Shown here one piece after another: positions 1 through 9,370 of a stretch of DNA of 64,000 bases. Within the stretch, counting starts at the first letter, position 1, and every line of letters begins with the position of its first letter. This stretch comes from Clostridium sp. AF37-5 (GTDB lineage Bacteria; Bacillota; Clostridia; Lachnospirales; Lachnospiraceae). Below the pieces are notes generated by a model. It was not told the DNA's origin. It searched no databases and was given only the letters and a program-made list of their open reading frames with translations. A program made the position numbers and the translations under genes. The stretch lies in assembly GCF_003477605.1 (NCBI RefSeq), contig NZ_QUDR01000004.1:131852-195851 (forward strand), given 5' to 3'.

Positions 1-20
1 GTCATTCAAATGATTTTTAT

Positions 21-857
21 TCAGTTTTCTTTTGTTGATACCATATGCACATCCATCTGTGGAAATGGGATGGAAATACCGGCTTCGTCAAACGACTTCT
101 TAATCTGCTCGGTCATTGCCCAGCGAGTCGTCCAGTAATCGTCCGGTTTCACCCAGAGCTGAATCAGCAAAATCACGGCACTGTCGCCAAGCTCTGAAAC
201 GACAACGCGAATTGGTTCGTCAGGAAGTCTGTCTTTCTGGCTCTCACCAATTTTCATCAACACTTCTTTTGCCAGATTAAGCGGCGCGTCATAAGCAATT
301 CCAACTGAAATATCCACACGGCGGCGGTCTTCTTTTGTTGCATTGACAATGTTAGAATCCGCCAGTTTTCCATTTGGTAAAATGACGGCACGATTATCAG
401 CCGTTGTCAGCGTGGTGTAAACCACATCAATCTTCTGAACAACGCCTTCCACATCACCGACAATGATGTAATCACCGACACAAAACGGCTTCATAATCAA
501 AATCAGGACACCACCGGCGAAGTTGGCAAGACTGCCTTGAAGGGCGAGACCGATTGCCAGACCGGCAGAGCCAACAATTGCAATAATCGAACTTGCGGCA
601 AATCCGAAAATCTGCGCCACAATAATTACCAAAAATACATACAGCGTGATTTTAGATGCCGAGAGAAAAAAGGAAATAACACCGGGGTCCATTTCTCTTT
701 TTTCCATCGAACGCCGCACAATTTTCAATAGCTTTTTTATCAGCTTTGAGCCTACCGCGAATACCAGGATTCCAACGGCGATGGAAAGAAGGAAATCCAT
801 CCCGCGTGGAATCAGCTGTTCCGCATAGGAAACCAATTGCTGCATCACATTTTCCAT
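21..857 (-). CDS. MscS-family small-conductance mechanosensitive channel
   Basis: A 278-residue membrane protein expected to open under membrane tension and release solutes after osmotic downshock. Three hydrophobic segments are visible (about residues 20-42, 62-85 and 90-118). The third is the Gly/Ala-rich pore helix typical of MscS and contains GSAGLAIGLALQG. A cytoplasmic beta domain follows with the family motif PNGKL near residue 160. The length matches the short MscS class. It begins 3 bp after the glgB stop, so it is almost certainly translated from the same mRNA. The ribosome site is weak (AGAGAGA). Functional assignment is by family; ion selectivity cannot be read. Confidence 0.93.
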   Translation of the reverse strand: MENVMQQLVSYAEQLIPRGMDFLLSIAVGILVFAVGSKLIKKLLKIVRRSMEKREMDPGVISFFLSASKITLYVFLVIIVAQIFGFAASSIIAIVGSAGLAIGLALQGSLANFAGGVLILIMKPFCVGDYIIVGDVEGVVQKIDVVYTTLTTADNRAVILPNGKLADSNIVNATKEDRRRVDISVGIAYDAPLNLAKEVLMKIGESQKDRLPDEPIRVVVSELGDSAVILLIQLWVKPDDYWTTRWAMTEQIKKSFDEAGISIPFPQMDVHMVSTKEN

Positions 858-860
858 GAT

Positions 861-3110
861 TTATCTCTCTTTCTTTTTGCGTCCGGCATTTGACGGAACT
901 TTCGTACAGGAAAAAATCTGAATCGAAAGTGGCGCCAAACGACACTCTATCGAATTTACTCTGCCATCCCAGTGCTTGCGTTTGGACTGTTTTACGCGCG
1001 GATTCACAAATCCGGTTCCGCCGTATTCGGACGCATCACTGTTAAAGATTTCTTTATATTTTCCGGCAAACGGCACACCAATACGGAATGCCTCGTAAGA
1101 AACCGGAGTAAAATTGCAGACAACCAAAAGTGTTTCGTCTTTGCTTTTTCGTAAAAAAGCAATTACACTGTGATCCGCATCCAATGTACTAATCCACTCA
1201 AAACCGGCAGGACGTGCATCCAGTTCATACATCGCCGGATGTGCCAGATAGAACGAATTGAGAACACTGACATACTGGCGCAGTCTCTCGTTATCCGACA
1301 TTTCTCCGTCTACGGCATCCAAAAGATTCCAGTCGAGTTCCCGTTTCTCCGAAAATTCTCTTTCCTGTCCAAATTCCTGACCCATAAAAATCAACTTTTT
1401 GCCCGGATGTGCTGCCATGTAACCGTACGTCAGACGAAGTGTAGCAAATTTATCCGAAATACTTCCCGGCATTTTCGTAAACATGGAGCCTTTCATGTGA
1501 ACGACTTCATCGTGGCTCAAGACAAGCATAAAATCCTCCGAATACTGATAAATCATGCTGAAAGTGAGCATACCATGACGACCTTTACGAAACAGCGGGT
1601 CGGTGCGGATGTACTCCAGATAATCATTCATCCAGCCCATGTTCCATTTCAAATCAAAGTCAAGACCGCCCTCTTTGACAGGACCGGTCACCTGCGGCCA
1701 CGCCGTAGATTCCTCAGCAATCGAAAAGCTTCCATCTTTTCTTTCATGAATTTTTTTGTTCAAATTCTGTAAAAATGCAATGGCTTCTAAATTCTCATTT
1801 CCGCCATAAACATTGGCAACCCATTCGCCATCTTCCTTGCCGTAATCGAGATACAGCATAGAAGCGACTGCGTCCATCCGAAGTCCATCAATGTGAAAAC
1901 GCTCCAGCCAGAACAGTGCATTGGCAGTAAGGAAATTGATTACTTCCGGTCTGCCATAATTGTAAATCAGTGTGCCCCAGTGCGGATGTTCGCCCTGACG
2001 CTTGTCCAAATGCTCATACAGACAAGTACCGTCGAAACGGGCAAGTCCATGTTCGTCTTTTGGAAAATGCGCCGGTACCCAGTCGAGGATCACACCAAGT
2101 CCGTGCTGATGCAGATAATCTACAAAGTACATAAAATCATCCGGCGTACCGTAGCGGGAAGTCGGTGCGTAGTAACCGGTCACCTGATACCCCCACGATG
2201 CGTCATACGGATGCTCCATAATCGGCATCAGTTCCACATGCGTGTAACCCATTTCCTCACAATAATCGCAAATCATCGGTGCAAGTTCACGGTAATTATA
2301 AAATTCTTTTTCGGCATCCGCCGGCTTTTTAAATGCGCCAAGCGCCACTTCGTAAACAAGCATCGGCTCCTTTTTCGCATTCCATTTTTTACGCTCGGTA
2401 AGCCACTTTGCATCTTTCCAGTGATACTTATTCAAATCCCATACAATGCTTGCCGTCGCCGGACGATGCTCTGCATAATTGCCATACGGATCTGCTTTCA
2501 TCACACGCTTTCCGTCCGCGCCCCAGATTTCATATTTATACAAATCTCCGGCACTTACACCCGGAACAAACAACTCGTAAATTCCTGCTGCCTCCAGATA
2601 GCGCATCGGATTTCTCGCTGCCTGCCAGTCGTTAAAATCACCTACGACGCTAACTGCCTTTGCCTCCGGCGCCCACACAGCAAAATACGTTCCTTTCACG
2701 CCCTCGATTGTCATCGGATGAGCACCCATTTTTTCATAAACGGTATCGTGAATTCCGTTGCTAAACTGCGTCATGTCCACGCCGTCAAACAAAGAGTCTA
2801 CTGCATAAGCATCCGTTTTTTCAATTTTCTTTTTCCCCTGTTTCAAGACAAAATGATACGAAGGAATTTTTTTTGCCTGAATCAATACCGCAAAATACCC
2901 GGTCTCGTCCATTTTTGTCATTTTGTATTCTTTTTTTAAATCCTCACCGGAAACGACAATCGAATCTGCCTCCGGTTCAAATGCTGTGATAAGCACATGG
3001 CTTTTGTCCACCTGCTTCGGTCCAAGAACCGTCTCCGGTCTGCCGCACTCGGCATACATAAGCGCCTCAATTTCCGGCCACTGCATATAGTCTTCTAATT
3101 GTTTTGCCAT
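861..3110 (-). CDS. glgB: 1,4-alpha-glucan branching enzyme (GH13)
   Basis: Forms alpha-1,6 branches in glycogen (EC 2.4.1.18). The 749-residue protein has an N-terminal extension, a CBM48-like module (FAVWAPEAKAVSVVGDFNDW, about residues 144-163) and a GH13 barrel. Catalytic signatures are GLRMDAV (nucleophile Asp), IAEEST (acid/base Glu) and LSHDE. A GGGAG ribosome site lies 6 nt before the ATG. It sits between a YesL-like gene and an MscS channel, and no other glycogen genes (glgA, glgC, glgP) occur in the window. Assignment is confident, although related GH13 enzymes with CBM48 share the fold. Confidence 0.95.
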   Translation of the reverse strand: MAKQLEDYMQWPEIEALMYAECGRPETVLGPKQVDKSHVLITAFEPEADSIVVSGEDLKKEYKMTKMDETGYFAVLIQAKKIPSYHFVLKQGKKKIEKTDAYAVDSLFDGVDMTQFSNGIHDTVYEKMGAHPMTIEGVKGTYFAVWAPEAKAVSVVGDFNDWQAARNPMRYLEAAGIYELFVPGVSAGDLYKYEIWGADGKRVMKADPYGNYAEHRPATASIVWDLNKYHWKDAKWLTERKKWNAKKEPMLVYEVALGAFKKPADAEKEFYNYRELAPMICDYCEEMGYTHVELMPIMEHPYDASWGYQVTGYYAPTSRYGTPDDFMYFVDYLHQHGLGVILDWVPAHFPKDEHGLARFDGTCLYEHLDKRQGEHPHWGTLIYNYGRPEVINFLTANALFWLERFHIDGLRMDAVASMLYLDYGKEDGEWVANVYGGNENLEAIAFLQNLNKKIHERKDGSFSIAEESTAWPQVTGPVKEGGLDFDLKWNMGWMNDYLEYIRTDPLFRKGRHGMLTFSMIYQYSEDFMLVLSHDEVVHMKGSMFTKMPGSISDKFATLRLTYGYMAAHPGKKLIFMGQEFGQEREFSEKRELDWNLLDAVDGEMSDNERLRQYVSVLNSFYLAHPAMYELDARPAGFEWISTLDADHSVIAFLRKSKDETLLVVCNFTPVSYEAFRIGVPFAGKYKEIFNSDASEYGGTGFVNPRVKQSKRKHWDGRVNSIECRLAPLSIQIFSCTKVPSNAGRKKKER

Positions 3111-3127
3111 AATTTTCTCCCTTTTCT

Positions 3128-3799
3128 TTACTCGTTATACCAAGCTACAATTTCTTCCCCATCTTCTGTGTATTTTTTCTCTTCTTTTGGCATATATTTT
3201 TTCATGACATGCTCCATTGGGAACGTGTACAAAAGGGAAGCAGCACCCGGCGCAAAAATGAAAATGAGCACCACGTTTGTCACCATGCCAAACCAGATAA
3301 GTGCTACCGTTGCCGCCAGAATCACAAGCATCAAAAGTGTATGCAGAAAATGACGGAACGCGCAATATAAACTCAAACGCAGAATCTGCGAGAATTTTGT
3401 TCCAAAGCGTGAAATAATCGGGTAAATGTAACAGCTGATACACAAAATGATAAACAAAAGGGCGTAATACGCACCAATCAGATACCCTCCTTTTTCACCG
3501 CCGGTCTCCGCTACAATATTCATGTTCAGCCAGAGAAGCACCACGATAATTGCCGTTACAACCCACGCAATTGTGGACTGCAAAAAGTTTGTCTTAAAAC
3601 TGTGCCAGAACTCACGCCATACATAACTGCGGTTGTGGCGCAGCACTTTGGCGCTTACATAATACAGCGATGTCGTTGCTGCTCCCACGGTAACAATCGG
3701 AATACAAAACACGAGATAAATAAGTGTCAGCCAGCCAATATCAAAAATTTTGCTGAGCGTGCGCATTACCACATTGTCCGAATTAAAAAACTTATCCAT
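3128..3799 (-). CDS. YesL/DUF624-family integral membrane protein
   Basis: A 223-residue protein with about five hydrophobic segments, matching the DUF624 family of which Bacillus YesL is a member. It begins MDKFFNSDNVVMRTLSKIFD and its first segment is GWLTLIYLVFCIPIVTVGAA. I place the start at 3799 because GGAGG lies at good distance upstream; a longer frame reaches 3856 but would overlap the DUF1015 gene. YesL relatives often neighbour carbohydrate genes, which fits the adjacent glgB, but the molecular function of the family is unknown. Confidence 0.85.
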   Translation of the reverse strand: MDKFFNSDNVVMRTLSKIFDIGWLTLIYLVFCIPIVTVGAATTSLYYVSAKVLRHNRSYVWREFWHSFKTNFLQSTIAWVVTAIIVVLLWLNMNIVAETGGEKGGYLIGAYYALLFIILCISCYIYPIISRFGTKFSQILRLSLYCAFRHFLHTLLMLVILAATVALIWFGMVTNVVLIFIFAPGAASLLYTFPMEHVMKKYMPKEEKKYTEDGEEIVAWYNE

Positions 3800-3812
3800 T
3801 AAAATTTCCTCC

Positions 3813-5048
3813 TTAGATTTCGTGAATAAATAATCCACTGCGTAATTTCGGTTCAAACCACGTTGATTTTGGCGGCATCAAAAGTTTTTGGTCTGCCACG
3901 TCAAAAAGTTCCGTAATGGATGTCGGATACATGGAAAATGAAACTTTCATGTCGTTATCTGCCCGACGCTCCAATTCTTTGAGTCCGCGGATTCCTCCGA
4001 TAAAATCAATCCGCGAATCGGTACGCGGGTCGCCAATACCAAGAACCGGTCCCAAAAGATAATCCTGCAGCACCGATACATCCAGTGAACCAACCGCATC
4101 TTTTCCTTCAAACAACTCCGGTTTTGCTATCAGGCGGTACCACTGCTTGTCGAGATACATTCCAACTTCGCCCTTCTTTTGCGGGCGGACAGCGCCATCT
4201 TCTTCATTTACCTCAAAGCATTCCGCTACTTTTTCCAAAAATTCGTCTTTACTTAATCCATTTAAATCTTTTACGGTACGGTTATAATCCATAATCATCA
4301 ACTGGTCATGCGGGAAAAGCACTGACAGGAAATAATTAAATTCTTCATCCCCGGTATAACCCGGATTTTCTTTTCTGCGTTTCAATCCGACTTTCACTGC
4401 TGAAGCTGCACGGTGGTGGCCATCTGCAATGTAAATATTTTCAATATCCGCAAACGCTTTTCCTAATTTTTCTACGTCCTCTGCCTCCGCAATTTTCCAG
4501 ACGCGGTGTGTAATTCCATCCACCGCCGTAAAATCATAAATCGGCTCTTCTTTCTGTTTTTTCGCCACAATTTCATCAATCACTTTTTCACTGCGGTATG
4601 CAAGAAAGATTGGTCCGGTCTGGGCATTACACGTGTCCACATGTGTAATACGGTCAATTTCTTTGTCTTCTCTTGTATTTTCATGTTTTTTGATTACGCC
4701 ATTTACATAATCATCCACGGATGCGCAGGCAACAATTCCCGTCTGTGAACGTCCATCCATCACAAGTTCATATACATAATACGCAGAATCTGTGTCTTTT
4801 ATATAAACACCGTCCGCAATATCTTTTTCGAGCAATTCTTTTGCTTTTTGATAAACTTCCGGTGCATAGGTGTCCACCGAATCGTCAAAACTGGTTTCTG
4901 CACGGTCAATTTTTAAAAATGACATCGGCTCACGAAGGACTTCTTCTTTTGCCTCCTGTCGATTATATACATCATATGGTAAAGCGGCAACTCTCGCTGC
5001 TTTTGATTTTTCAGGTCTTACACATTGAAATGGTCGAATGACTGCCAT
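3813..5048 (-). CDS. DUF1015-family protein of unknown function
   Basis: A 411-residue soluble protein recognisable as DUF1015 by its opening MAVIRPFQCVRP, the YDVYNR segment and the invariant IADGHHRAASA motif near residue 205. The family is widespread in Clostridia and is sometimes found near amino-acid or sugar phosphate metabolism, but no activity is established. AGGAGG lies 6-7 nt upstream of the ATG. It is probably the first gene of a four-gene run (DUF1015, YesL-like, glgB, MscS). The His-His-Arg cluster suggests a catalytic or metal role, which is inference. Confidence 0.88.
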   Translation of the reverse strand: MAVIRPFQCVRPEKSKAARVAALPYDVYNRQEAKEEVLREPMSFLKIDRAETSFDDSVDTYAPEVYQKAKELLEKDIADGVYIKDTDSAYYVYELVMDGRSQTGIVACASVDDYVNGVIKKHENTREDKEIDRITHVDTCNAQTGPIFLAYRSEKVIDEIVAKKQKEEPIYDFTAVDGITHRVWKIAEAEDVEKLGKAFADIENIYIADGHHRAASAVKVGLKRRKENPGYTGDEEFNYFLSVLFPHDQLMIMDYNRTVKDLNGLSKDEFLEKVAECFEVNEEDGAVRPQKKGEVGMYLDKQWYRLIAKPELFEGKDAVGSLDVSVLQDYLLGPVLGIGDPRTDSRIDFIGGIRGLKELERRADNDMKVSFSMYPTSITELFDVADQKLLMPPKSTWFEPKLRSGLFIHEI

Positions 5049-5163
5049 ATCTGTTGTACCTCCTATCTGATTTTCTGCTTTTCTAACGTATCATATCTAT
5101 TATACCGAATTCCATGAGTATTCGCAAGCATTTCGGGGCATACTGCTTCTAGGAGGGATGGTT

Positions 5164-5568
5164 TTGAATAAGAAATTAAAGAAACAAACAACTGATTTTC
5201 TGAAATGTGGTCTCATCGGCTGGGGCATGGAATGTTTATGGACCGGATGTGGCTCTTTGTGCGGAGAAAAAAATAAGAAAATGCCCTGCCAGACATCCAT
5301 CTGGATGTTCCCCATTTATGGCATGGCGTCTGTCCTTTCTCCCTTATGCAAAAAAATGCAGGGCAGGCATGTCCTCGTGCGCGGCTCCGTCTACACTGCC
5401 TGCATTTTCCTCACCGAATATGGCACCGGCTCCTTCTTGAAAAAACGCGGCTGCTGCCCGTGGGATTATAGTAAATCCAAAGCAAATTATAAAGGAATCG
5501 TCCGCTTTGACTACGCCCCACTCTGGTTTTTGGTTGGGCTGATGTATGAGAAGGTGTTGATGAAGTAG
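5164..5568 (+). CDS. Small membrane protein resembling the putative ABC-transporter permease family PF06541 (CmpB-like)
   Basis: About 134 residues with three or four hydrophobic segments and the family-like motif GWGMECLWTG near the N-terminus, resembling the PF06541 group widespread in Clostridia. The name 'ABC permease' is historical and no ATPase is nearby. The start is best read as TTG at 5164. A perfect AGGAGG at 5151-5156 is 7 nt from this TTG but only 1 nt from the in-frame ATG at 5158. It is the only plus-strand gene in the first 25 kb. Function unknown. Confidence 0.75.
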   Translation: MNKKLKKQTTDFLKCGLIGWGMECLWTGCGSLCGEKNKKMPCQTSIWMFPIYGMASVLSPLCKKMQGRHVLVRGSVYTACIFLTEYGTGSFLKKRGCCPWDYSKSKANYKGIVRFDYAPLWFLVGLMYEKVLMK

Positions 5569-5614
5569 GAATTGGGCGGGCTTTTTGTTTTCGAGTAGTT
5601 TATTAAAAAAATAT

Positions 5615-5718
5615 GTATCAAGTGGGCGCTCCCGCTCGTTGAGTGCGTAGCGGTATGGGCACTCAATTAGCGAAAGCGCCCACGAGACGCAAAGTTTTTC
5701 TTTTGAATTACGGAAACC
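5615..5718. repeat. Dispersed palindromic repeat, copy A (shortened)
   Basis: Fills the convergent gap between the small membrane protein gene and nth. It shares GTATCAAGTG, GGGCGCTCCCGCT, GAGTGCGTAGCGGTATGGGC and CCCACGAGACGCAAAGTTTTT with copies near 25013 and 30737. The outer left arm present in the other copies is missing, so it looks like an internally deleted member. It could also form a hairpin ending the long nth-proximal transcript. Confidence 0.75.
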
Positions 5719-5741
5719 AAAAAAATTCCAACAAATATTTA

Positions 5742-6371
5742 TCACAAAGACTTCTTACAAACCTCCTGCAAACAGCACTTCTCACAATAAGCTTTTCTTG
5801 CGGTACATACTTCTCTGCCATGATTAACAAGGCGGTGACAGAAGTCGCTTCCCTTCTCGCCGGGAATGATTTTCCAGAGAGCCATCTCTACCTTCTTCGG
5901 GTCTTTGATGCCGTCCACGAGTCCCATCCGGTTTGTAAGGCGGATGCAGTGTGTGTCGGTAACAATTGCCGGCTTTCCAAAAACATCGCCCATAATCAGG
6001 TTGGCGCTCTTCCGACCAACACCCGGGAGTTTCAGTAATTTATCAAAGTCATCCGGCACCTGTCCGTTATATTGTTCTACAAGCGTAGTCATGCATTTAT
6101 GAATATCTCTTGCTTTGCTTTTACCAAGTCCGCACGGCTTCACAATCTCTTCGATTTCTTCCGGTGTGGCGGCGGCAAGTGCTGCCGGTGACGGATACTT
6201 GGCAAATAAATCTTTCACCACAACATTCACTCGGGCGTCCGTACACTGTGCCGCCAAACGCACGCTGACAAGCAGTTTCCATGCCTCATCATAATCAAGT
6301 GTACAGTCCGCCAGCGGATATTCTTTTTCCAGCAAATCAATAATTTTTTCTGCCCGCTGCTTCTTTGTCAT
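5742..6371 (-). CDS. nth: Endonuclease III
   Basis: DNA glycosylase/AP lyase removing oxidised pyrimidines in base-excision repair. The 209-residue protein has the helix-hairpin-helix LPGVGRKSAN carrying the catalytic Lys (about residue 117), the catalytic Asp in VTDTH, and a C-terminal 4Fe-4S ligand pattern C-x6-C-x2-C-x5-C beginning at CTARKAYC. Length is normal. AGGTGA lies before the ATG. It is the last gene of the long minus-strand run, 25 bp after engB. Confidence 0.97.
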   Translation of the reverse strand: MTKKQRAEKIIDLLEKEYPLADCTLDYDEAWKLLVSVRLAAQCTDARVNVVVKDLFAKYPSPAALAAATPEEIEEIVKPCGLGKSKARDIHKCMTTLVEQYNGQVPDDFDKLLKLPGVGRKSANLIMGDVFGKPAIVTDTHCIRLTNRMGLVDGIKDPKKVEMALWKIIPGEKGSDFCHRLVNHGREVCTARKAYCEKCCLQEVCKKSL

Positions 6372-6396
6372 ACCGGTATCACCTCGTAAAATTTTA

Positions 6397-6993
6397 TCAT
6401 AACAATTGTGAATTCAAGAAAAATTCGATATATTCCCAGACCTCATCCTTTCCCTCTTTCGTTGCTGAGGAAAATGGAATAACCGGCACTTCCTGTGATA
6501 AGCCAAGTTTCTTTCGGATGATGGAAATATTTTTATTTCTCACATTTTTCTTTATTTTATCTGCTTTTGTCGCAATAATCAGCGGATTAAATCCTTTTTT
6601 GAATAACATCTGATACGTTTCAACATCTTTTGCGGTCGGTTCATGGCGGATGTCCACAAGTAAAAATACAACTCTCAGTGCGTTTGAAGTATCCAGATAA
6701 CGCTCAATCATACGCGCCCATTTTGCCTGAATCTCCTTGGAAATTTTAGCATAACCATATCCAGGCAAATCCACCATGTAACATAAATCATTGATGTTAT
6801 AATAATTGATGGTCTGAGTTTTACCCGGCTGGGACGAAATGCGCGCCATAGATTTCCGGTTCCAAAGCGTATTCAAAAGAGAGGACTTTCCAACATTGGA
6901 ACGTCCCCAAAACGCCATTTCTATTTTGTCATGCTGCGGCAGTTTACTGGTAATGCCGCATACTGTCTCTAATTCTAACGATTTTATCGTCAT
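6397..6993 (-). CDS. engB: Ribosome-biogenesis GTPase YsxC/EngB
   Basis: Small Era-like GTPase needed for 50S subunit assembly. The 198 residues show G1 GRSNVGKSS, G3 DLPGYG and G4 TKAD, with the MTIKSLELE opening typical of the family. GGGAG precedes the ATG. Its position directly after lon, 30 bp apart, is conserved in many Firmicutes, and it is probably co-transcribed with lon and clpX. Confidence 0.97.
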   Translation of the reverse strand: MTIKSLELETVCGITSKLPQHDKIEMAFWGRSNVGKSSLLNTLWNRKSMARISSQPGKTQTINYYNINDLCYMVDLPGYGYAKISKEIQAKWARMIERYLDTSNALRVVFLLVDIRHEPTAKDVETYQMLFKKGFNPLIIATKADKIKKNVRNKNISIIRKKLGLSQEVPVIPFSSATKEGKDEVWEYIEFFLNSQLL

Positions 6994-7023
6994 ACTTTTC
7001 TCCCTTCACATGGCAAATGGCCA

Positions 7024-9345
7024 CTACTTTTGAACAAGTGCTTCTTTCAAAACATCCGAAATCGAACCGGCAAAAACAATCTGCATACCTTCTGTGATTT
7101 CTTCCTCCAGTTCTTCAACATCCGGCTTATTTTCCTTTGGAACTACAACCTTTTGGATGCCCGCCTGTTTTGCTGCCAGCAGTTTTTCCTTTAAGCCGCC
7201 AATTGGCAGAACCCGTCCGCGAAGTGTAATCTCACCGGTCATCGCTACTTTTGCCAGTACCTTTTTCCCGGTTACCGCCGAATAAATCGCTGTCGTCATC
7301 GTCACACCGGCTGACGGACCATCTTTTGGCACCGCACCTTCCGGTACATGGAGATGAAAATCATGCGTTTTGAAAAATTCTTCCTCCTTCGGAAGCAGCG
7401 CGCGCACCAGACTCAGTGCAATTTCTGCTGACTCTTTCATTACATCGCCAAGCTGTCCGGTCAGTTTCAAATTCCCCTCACCCGGCATCGTATTCACTTC
7501 GATCTCCAGTGTATCGCCGCCAACTTCCGTCCAGGCAAGCCCGCGAACAATACCAATCTCATCTTTTCTTGCTGCCTTTTCTACGCGGAAACGCTTTTTA
7601 CCAAGAAAATCTGTAATATTTTTAGAAGTGACGCGGATTGTCTCCGTTTCGCCTTCCATGATTTTTTTTGCACATTTGCGGCAGATTTTTCCAATCTGAC
7701 GCTCTAATTCACGGACACCTGCTTCTTTCGTATAGTGTGAAATAATCGCACGCAGTCCGCCATCCAGAATCTGTAAATTTTTCTTCTGCAAACCATTTTT
7801 CTCAAGCTGTTTCGGAATTAGATAATCTTTTCCGATGTGGAACCGCTCGTTTTCCGTATATCCGGCAATGGAAATTAATTCCATTCGGTCAAGAAGCGGT
7901 CTTGGAATCGTTTCTGTCGTATTTGCCGTACAAATAAATAATACATCCGACAAATCAACCGGCAGTTCAATATAATGATCCACAAAATTCCGGTTTTGCT
8001 CCGGGTCAAGAATCTCTAACAAAGCCGATGCGCAATCCCCTTTGTAATCACTTCCGACTTTATCAATCTCATCCAAAAGCATCAGCGGATTTCTCACTTT
8101 CGCCTTCTTCAGCCCTTCAACAAAACGTCCCGGCAAAGCGCCCACATACGTCCGTCTGTGTCCACGAATTTCCGCCTCATCGCGAACACCGCCAAGGCAG
8201 ATACGCACATACTCTTTATCAAGTGCTCTGGCAACCGAGCGTGCAATTGATGTTTTACCGGTACCCGGTGGTCCCACAAGACACAAAATCGGGCTCTCGC
8301 TCTTATCCGTCAGACAGCGAACCGCCAAGGATTCCAAAATGCGCTCTTTGACTTTTTTAAGTCCGTAGTGATCCTCCTCTAAAATCTGCTCCGCATGCAC
8401 AATGTCATTGCGATCAATCGAAGCTTTGTCCCACGGAAGTGCCAGAAGATTTTCAATATAGGTGCGCTCTACAATATGTTCAGATGAACTTGTTGGAATT
8501 GCATCCAGACGCTTGATTTCTTCTGCAATTTTCTGATATACCTCTTCGCTGCATGAAAGCTGCTCTAACTGTTCTTTATATTTTTCCTGATATTCCTCCG
8601 AAGATGCACCGTCACCTAACTCATTGCGTATCACTTTCATCTGCTCACGAAGGAAATATTCTTTCTGGTTTTTATCAACTTCTTCTTTGACTTTGCGGCG
8701 GTATCCCTCACGAATCCGTGATAAATTCACCTCATTTGTAAGAATACCTGCCACCATTTCATAACGAAGTTCTAGGTCAAGACACTCTAAAATTTCCTGA
8801 CGTTTGTCAAAGCCCATGTTGATATGCATCGCAATTAAATCCGTCAGTTTTCCTAAGTCCTTCATACCTTGGATTTTTTCCAAATCACTCCGGCTTGCCC
8901 GCGGATTTTCATTCAGATAAATCGTGTACACATCTTTCAAATTGCGGCACATCGCCTCTTTTTCAAGTGCCCCCAGACGCAGTTCTTCGTCATCCCATTC
9001 ATAAGGAACAACATCTCCCTTAAGAAATGGCTTTGTCTGGTTCAGACTCAAAAGATTTCCGCGCTCCTTCGTCGAAATCATGACACGGAGCACGTCATCT
9101 TTTACTTTTACTTCCTGCTTTATTTTTGCAATCACACCGATTTCATATAAGTCATGAAATGACGGTGTCTCAATCGATTCATCGCGCTGGAGGGTGAGGA
9201 AAATACTTCCATCCTCTGCCATCGCTTCATCAATTGCTCGTTTTGTAATCTCTCTGCTCACATCTAAATGAACCAACATGCCCGGCAGTACGCACACATC
9301 CCTCATTGCGAGAATCGGCATCGTCTTCATTTGCTGTTCACTCAT
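7024..9345 (-). CDS. lon: ATP-dependent protease La
   Basis: Cytoplasmic AAA+ serine protease degrading misfolded and regulatory proteins. About 773 residues: N-terminal substrate domain (PILAMRDVCVLPGML), a coiled region, Walker [10 protein letters not shown], Walker B LLLDEIDK, then the protease domain with catalytic Ser in KDGPSAGVTM and Lys in PIGGLKEKLLAAK. I start at 9345 (MSEQQMK) because AGGTGA lies upstream and the protein then aligns with normal Lon N-termini; the open frame extends to 9468 but would run into clpX. It lies 25 bp after the clpX stop. Confidence 0.96.
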   Translation of the reverse strand: MSEQQMKTMPILAMRDVCVLPGMLVHLDVSREITKRAIDEAMAEDGSIFLTLQRDESIETPSFHDLYEIGVIAKIKQEVKVKDDVLRVMISTKERGNLLSLNQTKPFLKGDVVPYEWDDEELRLGALEKEAMCRNLKDVYTIYLNENPRASRSDLEKIQGMKDLGKLTDLIAMHINMGFDKRQEILECLDLELRYEMVAGILTNEVNLSRIREGYRRKVKEEVDKNQKEYFLREQMKVIRNELGDGASSEEYQEKYKEQLEQLSCSEEVYQKIAEEIKRLDAIPTSSSEHIVERTYIENLLALPWDKASIDRNDIVHAEQILEEDHYGLKKVKERILESLAVRCLTDKSESPILCLVGPPGTGKTSIARSVARALDKEYVRICLGGVRDEAEIRGHRRTYVGALPGRFVEGLKKAKVRNPLMLLDEIDKVGSDYKGDCASALLEILDPEQNRNFVDHYIELPVDLSDVLFICTANTTETIPRPLLDRMELISIAGYTENERFHIGKDYLIPKQLEKNGLQKKNLQILDGGLRAIISHYTKEAGVRELERQIGKICRKCAKKIMEGETETIRVTSKNITDFLGKKRFRVEKAARKDEIGIVRGLAWTEVGGDTLEIEVNTMPGEGNLKLTGQLGDVMKESAEIALSLVRALLPKEEEFFKTHDFHLHVPEGAVPKDGPSAGVTMTTAIYSAVTGKKVLAKVAMTGEITLRGRVLPIGGLKEKLLAAKQAGIQKVVVPKENKPDVEELEEEITEGMQIVFAGSISDVLKEALVQK

Positions 9346-9370
9346 AAGTATCACCTGTCCTTGTTTCTTT

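Noticed and set aside
1893..2939. Long plus-strand open frame (348 codons) opposite glgB
   Set aside because: It lies wholly antisense to a clear branching enzyme, has no ribosome site, and its Cys/His/Arg-rich translation resembles no protein; a shadow frame.
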